The position numbers were made by a program, and so were the translations under genes. The notes beneath the pieces are model-generated. The model did no database searches and was not told where the DNA came from. It saw only the letters and a program-made list of their open reading frames with translations. A stretch of DNA of 58,680 bases from Solirubrobacteraceae bacterium (lineage in GTDB: Bacteria; Actinomycetota; Thermoleophilia; Solirubrobacterales; Solirubrobacteraceae): assembly GCA_017882455.1 (NCBI GenBank), contig JADGPL010000021.1:1-58680 (forward strand), in the 5' to 3' direction. Shown here piece by piece: positions 6,991 through 14,297 of this stretch. How positions within the stretch are numbered: position 1 is the stretch's first letter; each line of letters begins with the position of its first letter.

Positions 6991-7236
6991 TCAATGACGA
7001 GTGTCGCGCGGCGGATCAGGGTCCGGCCGGTTGATCGTGTTCGAGTTGCGGATCTGGCCGTTAGGTCGATGGATCACGACCTCTCCTCCGCCTTGCCGGT
7101 GCTCAAGGCGCTCGGTGGATGCAGCCTGCGCTTGGCCTTGGGTCCGATAGAGGCCAGCCGCACGCTGCGCCCCCTCCGCTTTGTCGGCCCATTGACCGCC
7201 GGGCCTCTGCGTTATGTGCCTTCGTTGCCCTGACAT
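6991..7236 (-). CDS. DUF2188 family protein
   Basis: 81 aa: HITQRPGGQWADKAEGAQRA (7-26) followed by a helix with AQAASTERLEHRQGG, then EVVIHRPNGQIRNSNTI. This is the DUF2188 pattern: 'hVvpr.dGWavk.eGakRAs..f.Tq.eAi..ar..a...ggelviHg.dGrIr..nty'. Function of DUF2188 is unknown; members are common in accessory DNA. It is the first gene of a three-gene operon, transcribed leftward from the region near 7240-7300. Confidence 0.8.
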   Translation of the reverse strand: MSGQRRHITQRPGGQWADKAEGAQRAAGLYRTQGQAQAASTERLEHRQGGGEVVIHRPNGQIRNSNTINRPDPDPPRDTRH

Positions 7237-7306
7237 GACGACCCCTTTCTGACCGAACGTATGTACGTGACAAACGATACCCGCCGATGCGGCAGACCCC
7301 CTGAGG

Positions 7307-7339
7307 GTTTAGGCAGCAGCCATGTTCTGCTGCCTAAAC
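7307..7339. terminator. 13-bp hairpin left of the R-M operon
   Basis: GTTTAGGCAGCAG (7307-7319), a 7-nt loop, then CTGCTGCCTAAAC (7327-7339): a perfect 13-bp stem. A near-identical hairpin sits at 10730-10762 on the other side of the R-M operon, with one compensatory base-pair change. There is no T-run. It may be a terminator downstream of vsr (366 bp away) or a boundary element of the R-M cassette. Confidence 0.65.
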
Positions 7340-7704
7340 GGCCTTCCCGAGGACGCGCTTGCGGATGTTGTCGCCCTTCCGTAGAGCGCAGGACCGGGAA
7401 CGGCGGCGAGTAAGCGGCCGAGCCGTGGGCCAGTTGCTAGCCGCGCCTCTATGACTCCGGGGGGATTGTTGACCCGCGGGTCGCTGACGCACTCGCTAAC
7501 AGTCGGACCTACCCCGTGGGGGGTCACGCTTGCGGGCGCGCAGCCGCGTCGTCGTCGCCATTTGACGGCCCTTCCCACGGTCGGAGAAATCGTTGACCCC
7601 GGCGGTCGCGCTGATCTCGGCCGCGACCTCGAAGCCCCCCGGGTTGCCCTCGACGCGCCTTCCTAACTACGGGGGGAGGGGGGATGGTTGACCGCGCGGT
7701 CGCG
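7340..7704. repeat. Gene-free region with three GACC...GGTC inverted-repeat sites
   Basis: 365 bp downstream of vsr with no credible gene. It holds three similar sites, each preceded by GTT: GACCCGCGGGTC (7471-7482), GACCCCGGCGGTC (7595-7607) and GACCGCGCGGTC (7690-7701). Sites 1 and 3 also share a GGGGGGAT lead. They are 124 and 95 bp apart and could be protein-binding sites or iteron-like repeats. Confidence 0.45.
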
Positions 7705-8133
7705 TCACGGGTACGCCCGGACTGCGTGCTCGATGCGGTTGGCTGCATCTACTGGGTCTTCGTGCTCCCAGATGCGGATAACCGTCCACCCGGCCTCGCG
7801 CAAGACTCGGTTGTTGCGAGCGTCGCGTTCCTTTGTCCAGGCGAGCTTTTGCTCCCACCACTCGGTGTTGGTCCGAGGGAGTCGTAGGTGCTGCTCGCAC
7901 GCGTGCCAGTGGCACGAGTCGACAAAGCAGGCGACTTTGGCCCGTGTGAAGACGATGTCGGCCTGGCATCGCAGGCCGACCAGCGGTCGGACGCTTGTGC
8001 GGTAGCGCAGTCCGCGGCGGTGTAGTACGCGGCGCACTGCCAGCTCGGGCTTGGTGTCGCGACGCGGCATGCGCTGCATCCGCGCCCGGACCTTCGGCGT
8101 TGTGGGCGGTGCGGGTGGCAGACGCCTCGCCAA
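7705..8133 (-). CDS. vsr: Very short patch repair endonuclease (Vsr)
   Basis: 142 aa, normal Vsr length. Visible hallmarks are MPRRDTKPELAVRRVLHRRG (22-41), QADIVFTRAKVACFVDSCHW (57-76) containing catalytic D59, WHAC, and KERDARNNRVLREAGWTVIR (101-120) followed by IWEHED. Vsr nicks 5' of T in T:G mismatches arising from deamination of 5-methylcytosine, so it protects the sites methylated by the adjacent m5C methyltransferase. It is the last gene of the three-gene R-M operon, 5 bp after the endonuclease stop. Confidence 0.92.
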   Translation of the reverse strand: MARRLPPAPPTTPKVRARMQRMPRRDTKPELAVRRVLHRRGLRYRTSVRPLVGLRCQADIVFTRAKVACFVDSCHWHACEQHLRLPRTNTEWWEQKLAWTKERDARNNRVLREAGWTVIRIWEHEDPVDAANRIEHAVRAYP

Positions 8134-8138
8134 CCGAC

Positions 8139-9257
8139 CTACGTCTGCTCGTCGGGGACGGCGTCGGCGTCGTTGACGACGGTCTGAGGGTCGACATCGC
8201 GTGGGATGACGTATGGGTCATAGCCAGCGAGGTCGAACTGGAGAGTGTCGGGCGACGCCGACAGTCGTAGGTCTGCGAGAACCCGGCCGGCACCGAAGTC
8301 TGGGATGGTGTCCTCGTATCGCTTCAACGGCTCGGCGACGTAGCGGCGCAGGAACTCGGCCTGTGCAGGTCCGGCGGTCGCACCGATGTGCGCGTAGGCG
8401 TCCTGGCCAAGGAACACCTTTCCACCCTCGGCCTCGAAGGCCGCTTTCACCTGGTCGAGCGTGTCGCACGGCGTTGAGTCGAAGACGAGGAGGCGCGGGA
8501 CGTGGTCGCTGTAGGTGCAGTCAGCCGGGAAGACCAACTCCTCATTGAGCCGGCCTTGGCGTGACGCTGCGTCGGTGATGCGGATCTTGACCTCGTACGC
8601 GTACGGTGTCTTGGGGTCGTCGACGACACAGTCGACTTGACGCCGTCCGGCCGATTTGCCGCCGGGTTTGTCCGGCTTGCGCTTGATCGGGCTTGTGCGC
8701 GAGCCGTAGGCCGTGCCGCCGAGGGCGCGCGCGACGATCGCGTCGTACAGGTAGCCGGTCTCTTGGCCTGAGCGGTTGTCGATGTCCATCATCCACTTGC
8801 GCCACACGACAAGCGAGCTGAGCGCGCCCTCGCTGAGCAGTCCGTGCTCCAGCAGAGTACGGGGGCCGACCTGGTCACTGGTGGCGAACGCCTGTGTGCT
8901 CAGGATTCGCCGGTACTTCAGGCGCCGAGCGAACAGACGCACCAAGAGCTCCAAGTAGACCGTGTTGTGCCGGTCGATCCCTTCGATCCACTCAACGGCG
9001 TCCTCGACATCTACACCGGTCGCTTCCCATTCGCCGGGGTCGATCACGTTGAAGAAGTCGGGCACCTCGACTGCCCCATAGCGGCCGGCGACGTCGTACC
9101 CCCTGTCAGTCGCCACGCGCAGCGCGAGGCCAGCGATGACCTGCCAGCTGACCTCGATCTTCAGCGACCCAGTCAACATGCGGCGGGCGTTCTGAAGGTT
9201 ACGTTTGGTCTCCGGGTCCATACTCGGACCCATGTTACGGGGCACTAAGCCCGGCAA
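8139..9257 (-). CDS. ApaLI-like type II restriction endonuclease
   Basis: 372 aa. The PD-(D/E)XK core is clear: RRQVDCVVDD (206-215, D209), then YAYEVKIRITDAASRQGR (219-236, E222 and K224). The following ELVFPADCTYSDHVPRLLVF and the 'TLDQVKAAFEAEGGKVFLGQ' region match my recollection of the ApaLI-like endonuclease family (ApaLI cuts GTGCAC), but the specificity cannot be read from sequence alone. It lies between the m5C methyltransferase (13-bp overlap) and vsr, so it is the restriction partner. The first ATG (9257) may be too far upstream; M9 or M13 are alternatives. Confidence 0.82.
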   Translation of the reverse strand: MPGLVPRNMGPSMDPETKRNLQNARRMLTGSLKIEVSWQVIAGLALRVATDRGYDVAGRYGAVEVPDFFNVIDPGEWEATGVDVEDAVEWIEGIDRHNTVYLELLVRLFARRLKYRRILSTQAFATSDQVGPRTLLEHGLLSEGALSSLVVWRKWMMDIDNRSGQETGYLYDAIVARALGGTAYGSRTSPIKRKPDKPGGKSAGRRQVDCVVDDPKTPYAYEVKIRITDAASRQGRLNEELVFPADCTYSDHVPRLLVFDSTPCDTLDQVKAAFEAEGGKVFLGQDAYAHIGATAGPAQAEFLRRYVAEPLKRYEDTIPDFGAGRVLADLRLSASPDTLQFDLAGYDPYVIPRDVDPQTVVNDADAVPDEQT

Positions 9258-10537
9258 AAAAGACTTTGCGTAAGGAACCGGCTGCGGACTGCCGCAACCA
9301 CTCTGGCAAGCGCGGGACTCATCTGTTGCGCCGGCGTCACGTCGAACTCCAGCAGCTCGCCGGTGCGATGCTCAGAGCGCTCCTCGCCAGCAGACCTCAA
9401 ATGCTCTGCGACAGCTCGGCCGAGCGCCTCGGCGAACCTGGGCGGGATTGCGTTACCCACGAGCGTGGCCTGGTCAGTTGGTTGACCGCGGAATGTGAAG
9501 TCGTCAGGAAACGTCTGGAGACGAGCGGCCTCGCGCAGCGTCAGTCGTCGGTCGATCGTGGGATGAATGAACTCACGCACGGCCGCTGACGTGATCGCCT
9601 TTGAGGGTTCGTCAATCCGCAAACGACGGAGGCCTGCGGGCGCGCCCCCCCGCCGCTCAGTCGGTGTTCCGTCGCGCACGCGCCGGTTGGCGCGTTTGCG
9701 GTAGCTGTCGTGCCAAAGCTCGTGGGGTAGGTCGCGCATAGTCTGGCCGGGCCTGAGTGCCGCTATACGTATCTGCTCAAGGTCGCTGATCTTCGAGGCT
9801 ACATGTCCCTGTGGAGCATCTCGTGTGCCAGCCGCGGGAAGGTCTGCGAGAGCCTCCCCCAGCGTTGGCGTCGGTGGTCGTCCGGCTACGTACCGTGCGC
9901 CCGGCGCGCCCCATGCGCTGTGGCTGGGTTCCGGGAAGGGTGGATCTCCGAGCAAGCTGGCGATGACTATGACACGCTTGCGGTGCTGAGGTACCCCGTA
10001 GTTGGCGAGGTTGACCTTACGCACTCTCACCCGGTACCCGGCATCGAGCAGCGGTTCCAGCAACTCGAACACGAAGCGACCGCCGCCAGCCGTGGCGAAC
10101 CCCTCGACGTTCTCGAAGACGACGACGTCTGGACGCACGGCGGCCGCAAGTCGCGCGTAAACGCCTACCAGACTCCCGCGCGGGTCGTCTTCCTTGCGGC
10201 GCCCGGCCGAGGTAAACGACTGGCACGGAGGCCCACCCGCCATCAGCCGCGGTGTCGCACCGCCGGCAAACTCCAGTACGTCCGCAGCCGACAGCGACGC
10301 GACGTCGACTGACTCACGGTCCTCGCTGAAGTTCGCGTTGAGCGTTTCGACAGCCGGCTGCCAGACGTCGAGGTGCGCGTGGACGTCGAAACCGGCCGCC
10401 TGTAGACCGCACGACAGGCCCCCGGCGCCACAAAACGCATCGACAGCAGGTAGTGCGCCGGCCCTCTCGTCGATGACCGGCAGAGCCCGTCGCGGCACGT
10501 CGGTTGCTTCCGGCGGGGTCTGCTGGGCGGTCGGCAC
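9245..10537 (-). CDS. DNA (cytosine-5-)-methyltransferase
   Basis: 430 aa with the ordered C5-MTase motifs: I, AVDAFCGAGGLSCGLQ (31-46); IV, GGPPCQSF (101-108) with nucleophile C105; VI, FENVEG (141-146); VIII, QHRKRVIVIA (184-193). A variable target-recognition region (about 200-320) is followed by IX, RLTLREAARLQTFPDDF, and X, GNAIPPRFAEALG. It transfers methyl from SAM to C5 of cytosine and protects host DNA from the overlapping endonuclease. It is the first gene of the R-M/Vsr operon. The C-terminal extension after motif X (about 50 aa) is unassigned. Confidence 0.95.
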   Translation of the reverse strand: MPTAQQTPPEATDVPRRALPVIDERAGALPAVDAFCGAGGLSCGLQAAGFDVHAHLDVWQPAVETLNANFSEDRESVDVASLSAADVLEFAGGATPRLMAGGPPCQSFTSAGRRKEDDPRGSLVGVYARLAAAVRPDVVVFENVEGFATAGGGRFVFELLEPLLDAGYRVRVRKVNLANYGVPQHRKRVIVIASLLGDPPFPEPSHSAWGAPGARYVAGRPPTPTLGEALADLPAAGTRDAPQGHVASKISDLEQIRIAALRPGQTMRDLPHELWHDSYRKRANRRVRDGTPTERRGGAPAGLRRLRIDEPSKAITSAAVREFIHPTIDRRLTLREAARLQTFPDDFTFRGQPTDQATLVGNAIPPRFAEALGRAVAEHLRSAGEERSEHRTGELLEFDVTPAQQMSPALARVVAAVRSRFLTQSLFCRA

Positions 10538-10868
10538 GGCCCCACAGTACGAAACGCGCCCGACGACTCACAGCGCCATCTCGCTGTGCCGCGCCCAGCG
10601 GTCAGGGGCCAGGCTGGGGAAACTTGCCGATCGCGAAGGCGCAGGTAGAGGCTCCCGTCCGAGGTCTCGAAAGTCACGCCCACCGGATCAGCTTACGTAC
10701 CGAACGCATTGAGCCGGCTCAGCCCCGCCGTTTGGGCAGCAGCCCCATTCTGCTGCCCAAACCCCACCGGATCGCGCCCAATCCCGCCTGATCCAAGATC
10801 GGGCCAGACCGGCCGGTTTGCCTGTAACCGCCTATAGATCCGGCCTTTCCAACCGCCGTCCGAGTCGT
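10538..10868. other. Region between methyltransferase and right att site
   Basis: About 330 bp upstream of the R-M operon. It holds the 10730-10762 hairpin and presumably the operon promoter, but no clear hexamers are seen. A short open frame on the minus strand from 10683 (start GVTFETSDGSLYLRLRD) soon runs into the methyltransferase in another frame. I do not accept it as a gene, though it could be a decayed remnant. Confidence 0.4.
10730..10762. terminator. 13-bp hairpin right of the R-M operon
   Basis: GTTTGGGCAGCAG (10730-10742), loop CCCCATT, then CTGCTGCCCAAAC (10750-10762). It is the twin of the hairpin at 7307-7339: both have 13-bp stems and 7-nt loops, and the single difference in each arm (A-T versus G-C) keeps pairing. 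It lies about 190 bp upstream of the methyltransferase start, so it is not that gene's terminator. Confidence 0.65.
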
Positions 10869-10910
10869 CCTCCTAAGCGGTAGATCCAGGTTCGACTCCT
10901 GGCGGGGGCA
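10869..10910 (+). repeat. Right attachment site, 42-bp partial tRNA-Arg copy
   Basis: Exact copy of 183-224: the 3' half of tRNA-Arg(CCT) without D-arm or 5' acceptor strand, so not a functional tRNA. It marks the right end of the island. Confidence 0.92.
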
Positions 10911-10932
10911 CTCATGCCAGCTGAGTACGCGG

Positions 10933-11172
10933 TCAGGCGCTTGCAGTAAGCGTCTTCGCGGTGATGACGCGCTCGCGCCCGTCTGCGGAGACGAGCACAA
11001 CGGCGTAGCCCTCATCGAATGCCCGGGTGATCTCCTGGCCGGCGCGAGGTGAGTCGGCGTCGATGAACGCGGCGTGCTCGGGATAGGGCGACTTGCCCTC
11101 GATCGCCAGATCGATAGCTCGATCCATGGCCTTCGCGGTGAGCGACTCGGAGGGATTCACGTTGTGCGCCAT
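10933..11172 (-). CDS. Hypothetical protein (79 aa)
   Basis: Short acidic alpha/beta protein: NPSESLTAKAMDRAIDLAIE, HAAFIDADSPRAGQEITRAF, DEGYAVVLVSADGRERVITA. It has a ribosome-site-like GGAGATGA upstream. It is the first gene outside the right attachment site, so probably chromosomal. No family recognised; the regular amphipathic pattern and good codon bias support coding. Confidence 0.6.
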   Translation of the reverse strand: MAHNVNPSESLTAKAMDRAIDLAIEGKSPYPEHAAFIDADSPRAGQEITRAFDEGYAVVLVSADGRERVITAKTLTASA

Positions 11173-11312
11173 CCGGCGATCATCTCCTTGTGCGCGGCCT
11201 CTCAGCGCGATGCCTGTGCGGCAGGCCGACCGACCGGCTCATGGTTGCCGTGAAGCACGTCGGGATCTAGGTCGTACCTCGAGCGGTCGAAGCCGGCGCC
11301 CGCCTACACCAG

Positions 11313-11348
11313 CCACCGAGGGCCGCTGCATGCAGCGGCCCTCGGTGG
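11313..11348. terminator. Perfect 36-nt palindrome, terminator hairpin
   Basis: CCACCGAGGGCCGCTGCA followed by its exact reverse complement. It folds to a long GC-rich stem with a CATG loop and lies 12 bp downstream of the stop of the membrane-protein gene at 11360 (minus strand). There is no U-tract, as is usual for actinobacterial terminators. It resembles the three palindromes at 29352-29424, which are also centred on CATG. Confidence 0.75.
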
Positions 11349-11359
11349 TGGGATGACCG

Positions 11360-12010
11360 TCAGACGCTCGCCGGCGTCCGCGCCGAGGGTGTGCTCCCGC
11401 GGTCCCGCGGTGTGAGGAACGTGAGGGCGTTCTCGCGATTGCGCAACGCTCCTCCGATCGAGAGGATCGCGAATCCGAAGCCGCTCAGCAGCAGAGCTAC
11501 GCCCACCACGATCCCGAACACCGAGATCTGCTCGGCCATGTAGCTGGTGTTGAGCGCTGTCGAGAGCGCCGTCTCCTGGACCCAGACTTCGCGCGCAGAA
11601 TTGGCGACCGGCTTGCCCTTGGCGTCCTTGAGCGCCTGGGCTTCTTCGTTGGTGCCGTTGCCGTTGGCCGTCGCATAGCGCGGCATCTGCGAGTAGAGCT
11701 GACCGCCCGTGGCCTCGAGCGCATGGATTTTCATGTACTGGGCGAAGCACCTCGCGGTCGAGCCGTTGTTGACGGTCTTGTTCGCCGCCGTACAGCTCGG
11801 AATGGTGATCTTCGAGGTGTCGAGCCCCGCCTTGGCCGCCTCGGCCTTGATCGCCGCCGGTGTCATGTCGGGTGTGCCCACGATCTTCTGTTCGACGAGG
11901 TTGTCCCGGACCGTGCTGCGGCCGTTTACCCCGATCGCGATCGCAGCGACACCGAATGCGATCAACACGACCGCCGCAACCATCCCGCCGATCTCAAATG
12001 CTTTCCTCAT
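11360..12010 (-). CDS. Two-TM membrane protein of unknown function
   Basis: 216 aa from the ATG at 12010 (MRKAFEIGGMVAAVVLIAFG). There is one N-terminal TM (about 8-28) and one TM near 163-187 (SVFGIVVGVALLLSGFGFAI). Between them is an extracytoplasmic domain of about 130 residues with two cysteines (PSCTAANKTV, TARCFAQYMK) that could form a disulfide. The cytoplasmic tail is short. I know no function. It is divergent from the DHA2 exporter gene at 12225 (214-bp shared region) and ends in a strong palindromic terminator. Confidence 0.7.
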   Translation of the reverse strand: MRKAFEIGGMVAAVVLIAFGVAAIAIGVNGRSTVRDNLVEQKIVGTPDMTPAAIKAEAAKAGLDTSKITIPSCTAANKTVNNGSTARCFAQYMKIHALEATGGQLYSQMPRYATANGNGTNEEAQALKDAKGKPVANSAREVWVQETALSTALNTSYMAEQISVFGIVVGVALLLSGFGFAILSIGGALRNRENALTFLTPRDRGSTPSARTPASV

Positions 12011-12224
12011 CGCTGTGCCTCCGGTCATGAGTGTTTTCTTACTTTCACCCTTAGCCTGCCTCGGCTTGGAGGTTGGGTCATCGGTAGAGAGGCGAGCGAT
12101 CCCTGCGTAGAAACCCGAACCGCGGAGGGAGGCCTGTCGGCGAGCCGGGGCGCGAACGCTCAGGCGGGCGGCGCCTGGAGCCCGCATCGGGTTCGGGACT
12201 TCGACCAGTGGGCACACTGAGTAG

Positions 12225-13709
12225 ATGGCCCCGTCGCCGCCGGCTTCTGCAGAGAGCTCCGAGCTCACCCGTGCTCGACGCCGCCTGGTCCTCGCGATCT
12301 GCTGCATGAGCCTGCTGATCGTGGGGCTGGACAACACGATCGTGAACGTGGCCCTGCCGTCGATCGGGCGAGAGCTGCACACCACCGTCACGGGGCTGCA
12401 GTGGACCGTCGACGCATACACGCTGGTCCTCGCCAGCCTGCTGATGCTGTCCGGGTCGATGGCCGACCGCCTGGGCCGCCGGCGCGTCTTCGAGACCGGG
12501 CTCGTGCTGTTCGCGCTCGCCTCGCTGCTGTGCAGCGTCGCCCCGAGCCTCGAGTGGCTGATCGCCTTCCGCATGCTGCAGGGGGTCGGTGGGTCGATGC
12601 TCAACCCTGTCGCCATGTCGATCATCCGCAACGTCTTCACCGACGCGCGAGAGCGCGCCCGGGCGATCGGCATGTGGGGCGCCACGGTCGGCATCAGCCT
12701 CGCCCTGGGGCCGGTGGTCGGCGGTGCGCTCGTGCAGTCCGTCGGCTGGCGCTCGATCTTCTGGATCAACGTGCCCGTCGGGATCCTCGCGCTGGTGCTG
12801 GCCATGCGCTTCGTCCCCGAGTCGCGCGCTCCCCGACCTCGCCGCCTGGATCCTGTGGGCCAGGCGTTTGTGATCGTCCTGCTCGCCTCGCTCACCTACG
12901 CGATCATCGAGGGACCCTCGGCAGGCTGGACCTCGGGGCAGACCCTCGGCCTGTTCGCGCTTGCCGCCGCGACGCTCGCAGCGCTCTTCGCATACGAGCG
13001 GCGACGCATCGAACCGCTCCTCGATATGCGCTTCTTCCGCAGTGTTCCCTTCTCCAGTGCGAGCGCGATCGCCGTCCTCGCCTTCTCCGCGCTGGGGGCG
13101 TTCCTGTTCCTCAACACCCTCTACCTGCAGGAGGTCCGCGGCCTCTCCGCCCTGAGCGCCGGCCTCTACACGCTGCCGATCGCCGCCATGACGCTGATCT
13201 TCGCGCCGTTCTCCGGAAACCTCGTCGGCCGCCGCGGTCCGCGCGCCGGCCTGATCACCGGCGGGCTGGGGATCATGCTCGGCGGCGCCCTGATGACGGG
13301 CGTCACCACCAGCACCTCGCTCGCGTCCCTGCTGCCCGCCTACTTCGTCTTCGGGATCGGCTTCGGCATGGTCAACCCGCCGATCACCAACACCGCCGTG
13401 CTCGGCATGCCCCCGGCCCAGGCCGGGGTCGCGGCCGCCGTGGCCTCGACCTCCAGGCAGGTGGGCCAGACGCTCGGTGTGGCCGTTGCCGGGGCGCTCG
13501 CCGTGGCCGGCGCCGGCTCGGTCGGGCCTGGCTTCCTGCAGGGCAGCCACAGCGGTTGGTGGCTCGTGGCCGCCTGTGGCCTGGCCACCGTGCTGCTCGG
13601 GCTTGCCAGCACCACGCCTCGGGCGAACGCCAGCGCCAGGCGCGTCACCGAGGACCTCGAGGGGCCGCTCGTCGGACAGGCGCCCGAAGCGGAGCCGATC
13701 CGCGCTTGA
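12225..13709 (+). CDS. DHA2-family MFS drug:H+ antiporter (EmrB/QacA type)
   Basis: 494 aa with about 14 predicted TM helices, the DHA2 (14-TMS) layout. The first helix carries the family motif LDNTIVNVALPSIGREL (about 33-49) and helix 2-3 the MFS motif A, MADRLGRRRVFETGL (about 78-92). Further helices run to about 465. It exports hydrophobic or cationic toxic compounds by proton exchange; substrate unknown. The cytoplasmic tail is TEDLEGPLVGQAPEAEPIRA. A lipoprotein gene follows 77 bp later on the same strand. Confidence 0.9.
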   Translation: MAPSPPASAESSELTRARRRLVLAICCMSLLIVGLDNTIVNVALPSIGRELHTTVTGLQWTVDAYTLVLASLLMLSGSMADRLGRRRVFETGLVLFALASLLCSVAPSLEWLIAFRMLQGVGGSMLNPVAMSIIRNVFTDARERARAIGMWGATVGISLALGPVVGGALVQSVGWRSIFWINVPVGILALVLAMRFVPESRAPRPRRLDPVGQAFVIVLLASLTYAIIEGPSAGWTSGQTLGLFALAAATLAALFAYERRRIEPLLDMRFFRSVPFSSASAIAVLAFSALGAFLFLNTLYLQEVRGLSALSAGLYTLPIAAMTLIFAPFSGNLVGRRGPRAGLITGGLGIMLGGALMTGVTTSTSLASLLPAYFVFGIGFGMVNPPITNTAVLGMPPAQAGVAAAVASTSRQVGQTLGVAVAGALAVAGAGSVGPGFLQGSHSGWWLVAACGLATVLLGLASTTPRANASARRVTEDLEGPLVGQAPEAEPIRA

Positions 13710-13786
13710 CGGTAGCCTTGGCCGACCTGACGCTCCGCCCGGTCCCCACGGGCCACCGGCGGACGTCCTCAAACCAAGGGGAACAG

Positions 13787-14218
13787 ATGACCCGAAGCCG
13801 ACTCTCGTGGCTCCTCGGCCTGCTCGCGTGCGGCGCGCTCATCGCCGGATGCGGCAGCAGCTCGACCACGACCAGCCAGAGCAGCTCGACCACGGCCACC
13901 ACCACCTCGGCGCCGGCCGCCACCTCCTCGACCGCGGCCACCACCTCCACCTCTGGCGGCACCTCCTCCACTGCCGGCAAGAGCGCCGCCTCCATACGGC
14001 AGGAGATCGTGCAGTGCAAACAGGAGATCGCTGCGCAGAGCTCGCTTCCGGCCAAAGCCAAAGCGAAACTGGAAGCCGTCTGCGCCAAGGCCGCCAAAGG
14101 CGACACTGCCGCGGTCAAGCAGGCTGCCCGAGAAATCTGCGAAGAAGTGATCAACGGCTCGGCCGTGCCCGCCGGCCCGACGCGAGAAAAAGCGCTCTCC
14201 GCCTGCAAGGGCAAATAG
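13787..14218 (+). CDS. Small lipoprotein with Ser/Thr-rich linker
   Basis: 143 aa from the ATG at 13787, with AAGGGGAACAG ribosome site. The lipoprotein signal ends LIAGCGSSS (C22 lipidated), followed by a Ser/Thr/Ala-rich linker (about 24-66). A small C-terminal domain has four cysteines (QCKQEIA, AVCAKA, EICEEV, SACKGK). The evenly spaced cysteines suggest a disulfide-stabilised helical bundle on the outer face of the membrane. No known family; it is downstream of the exporter, but a functional link is not shown. Confidence 0.75.
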   Translation: MTRSRLSWLLGLLACGALIAGCGSSSTTTSQSSSTTATTTSAPAATSSTAATTSTSGGTSSTAGKSAASIRQEIVQCKQEIAAQSSLPAKAKAKLEAVCAKAAKGDTAAVKQAAREICEEVINGSAVPAGPTREKALSACKGK

Positions 14219-14297
14219 CGGCTGGTCGGGGCTGTCCGCGTCTCACGCGAGTTGCGGCTTGAGCGCGGAGATACGGGCTGGTAGCTTGATCGCAGCA

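Larger units (their letters stand above)
183..10910. mobile_element. Integrated genomic island in tRNA-Arg(CCT), 10.7 kb
   Basis: The segment is bounded by perfect 42-bp direct repeats (183-224 and 10869-10910) made of the 3' half of tRNA-Arg. Inside are a tyrosine recombinase, an excisionase-like HTH protein, an XRE regulator and mostly accessory genes: a MNT/HEPN pair, an R-M operon with Vsr and small unknown proteins. No conjugation, replication or capsid gene is recognisable. It therefore fits a small integrative (satellite-like or mobilisable) element or the remnant of a larger one. The left copy restores the full tRNA; the right copy is a half-gene. Confidence 0.9.

Noticed and set aside
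10562-10683. Minus-strand short frame near the right att site
   Set aside because: A plausible first 20 residues, but it runs into another frame of the methyltransferase without a stop and has no neighbour support.
10869-10910. Second tRNA-Arg gene
   Set aside because: Only the 3' half is present; no 5' acceptor strand or D-arm. It is the attachment-site copy.
12078-13772. Long antisense open frame opposite the MFS gene
   Set aside because: The composition is Gly/Arg/Gln/His-rich and low complexity, and it is the mirror of a strong MFS gene with TM pattern; a GC-rich shadow.
12401-13786. Same-strand open frame extending the 13787 lipoprotein upstream
   Set aside because: It is an out-of-frame reading of the MFS gene; the lipoprotein has its own ribosome site, ATG and signal peptide.
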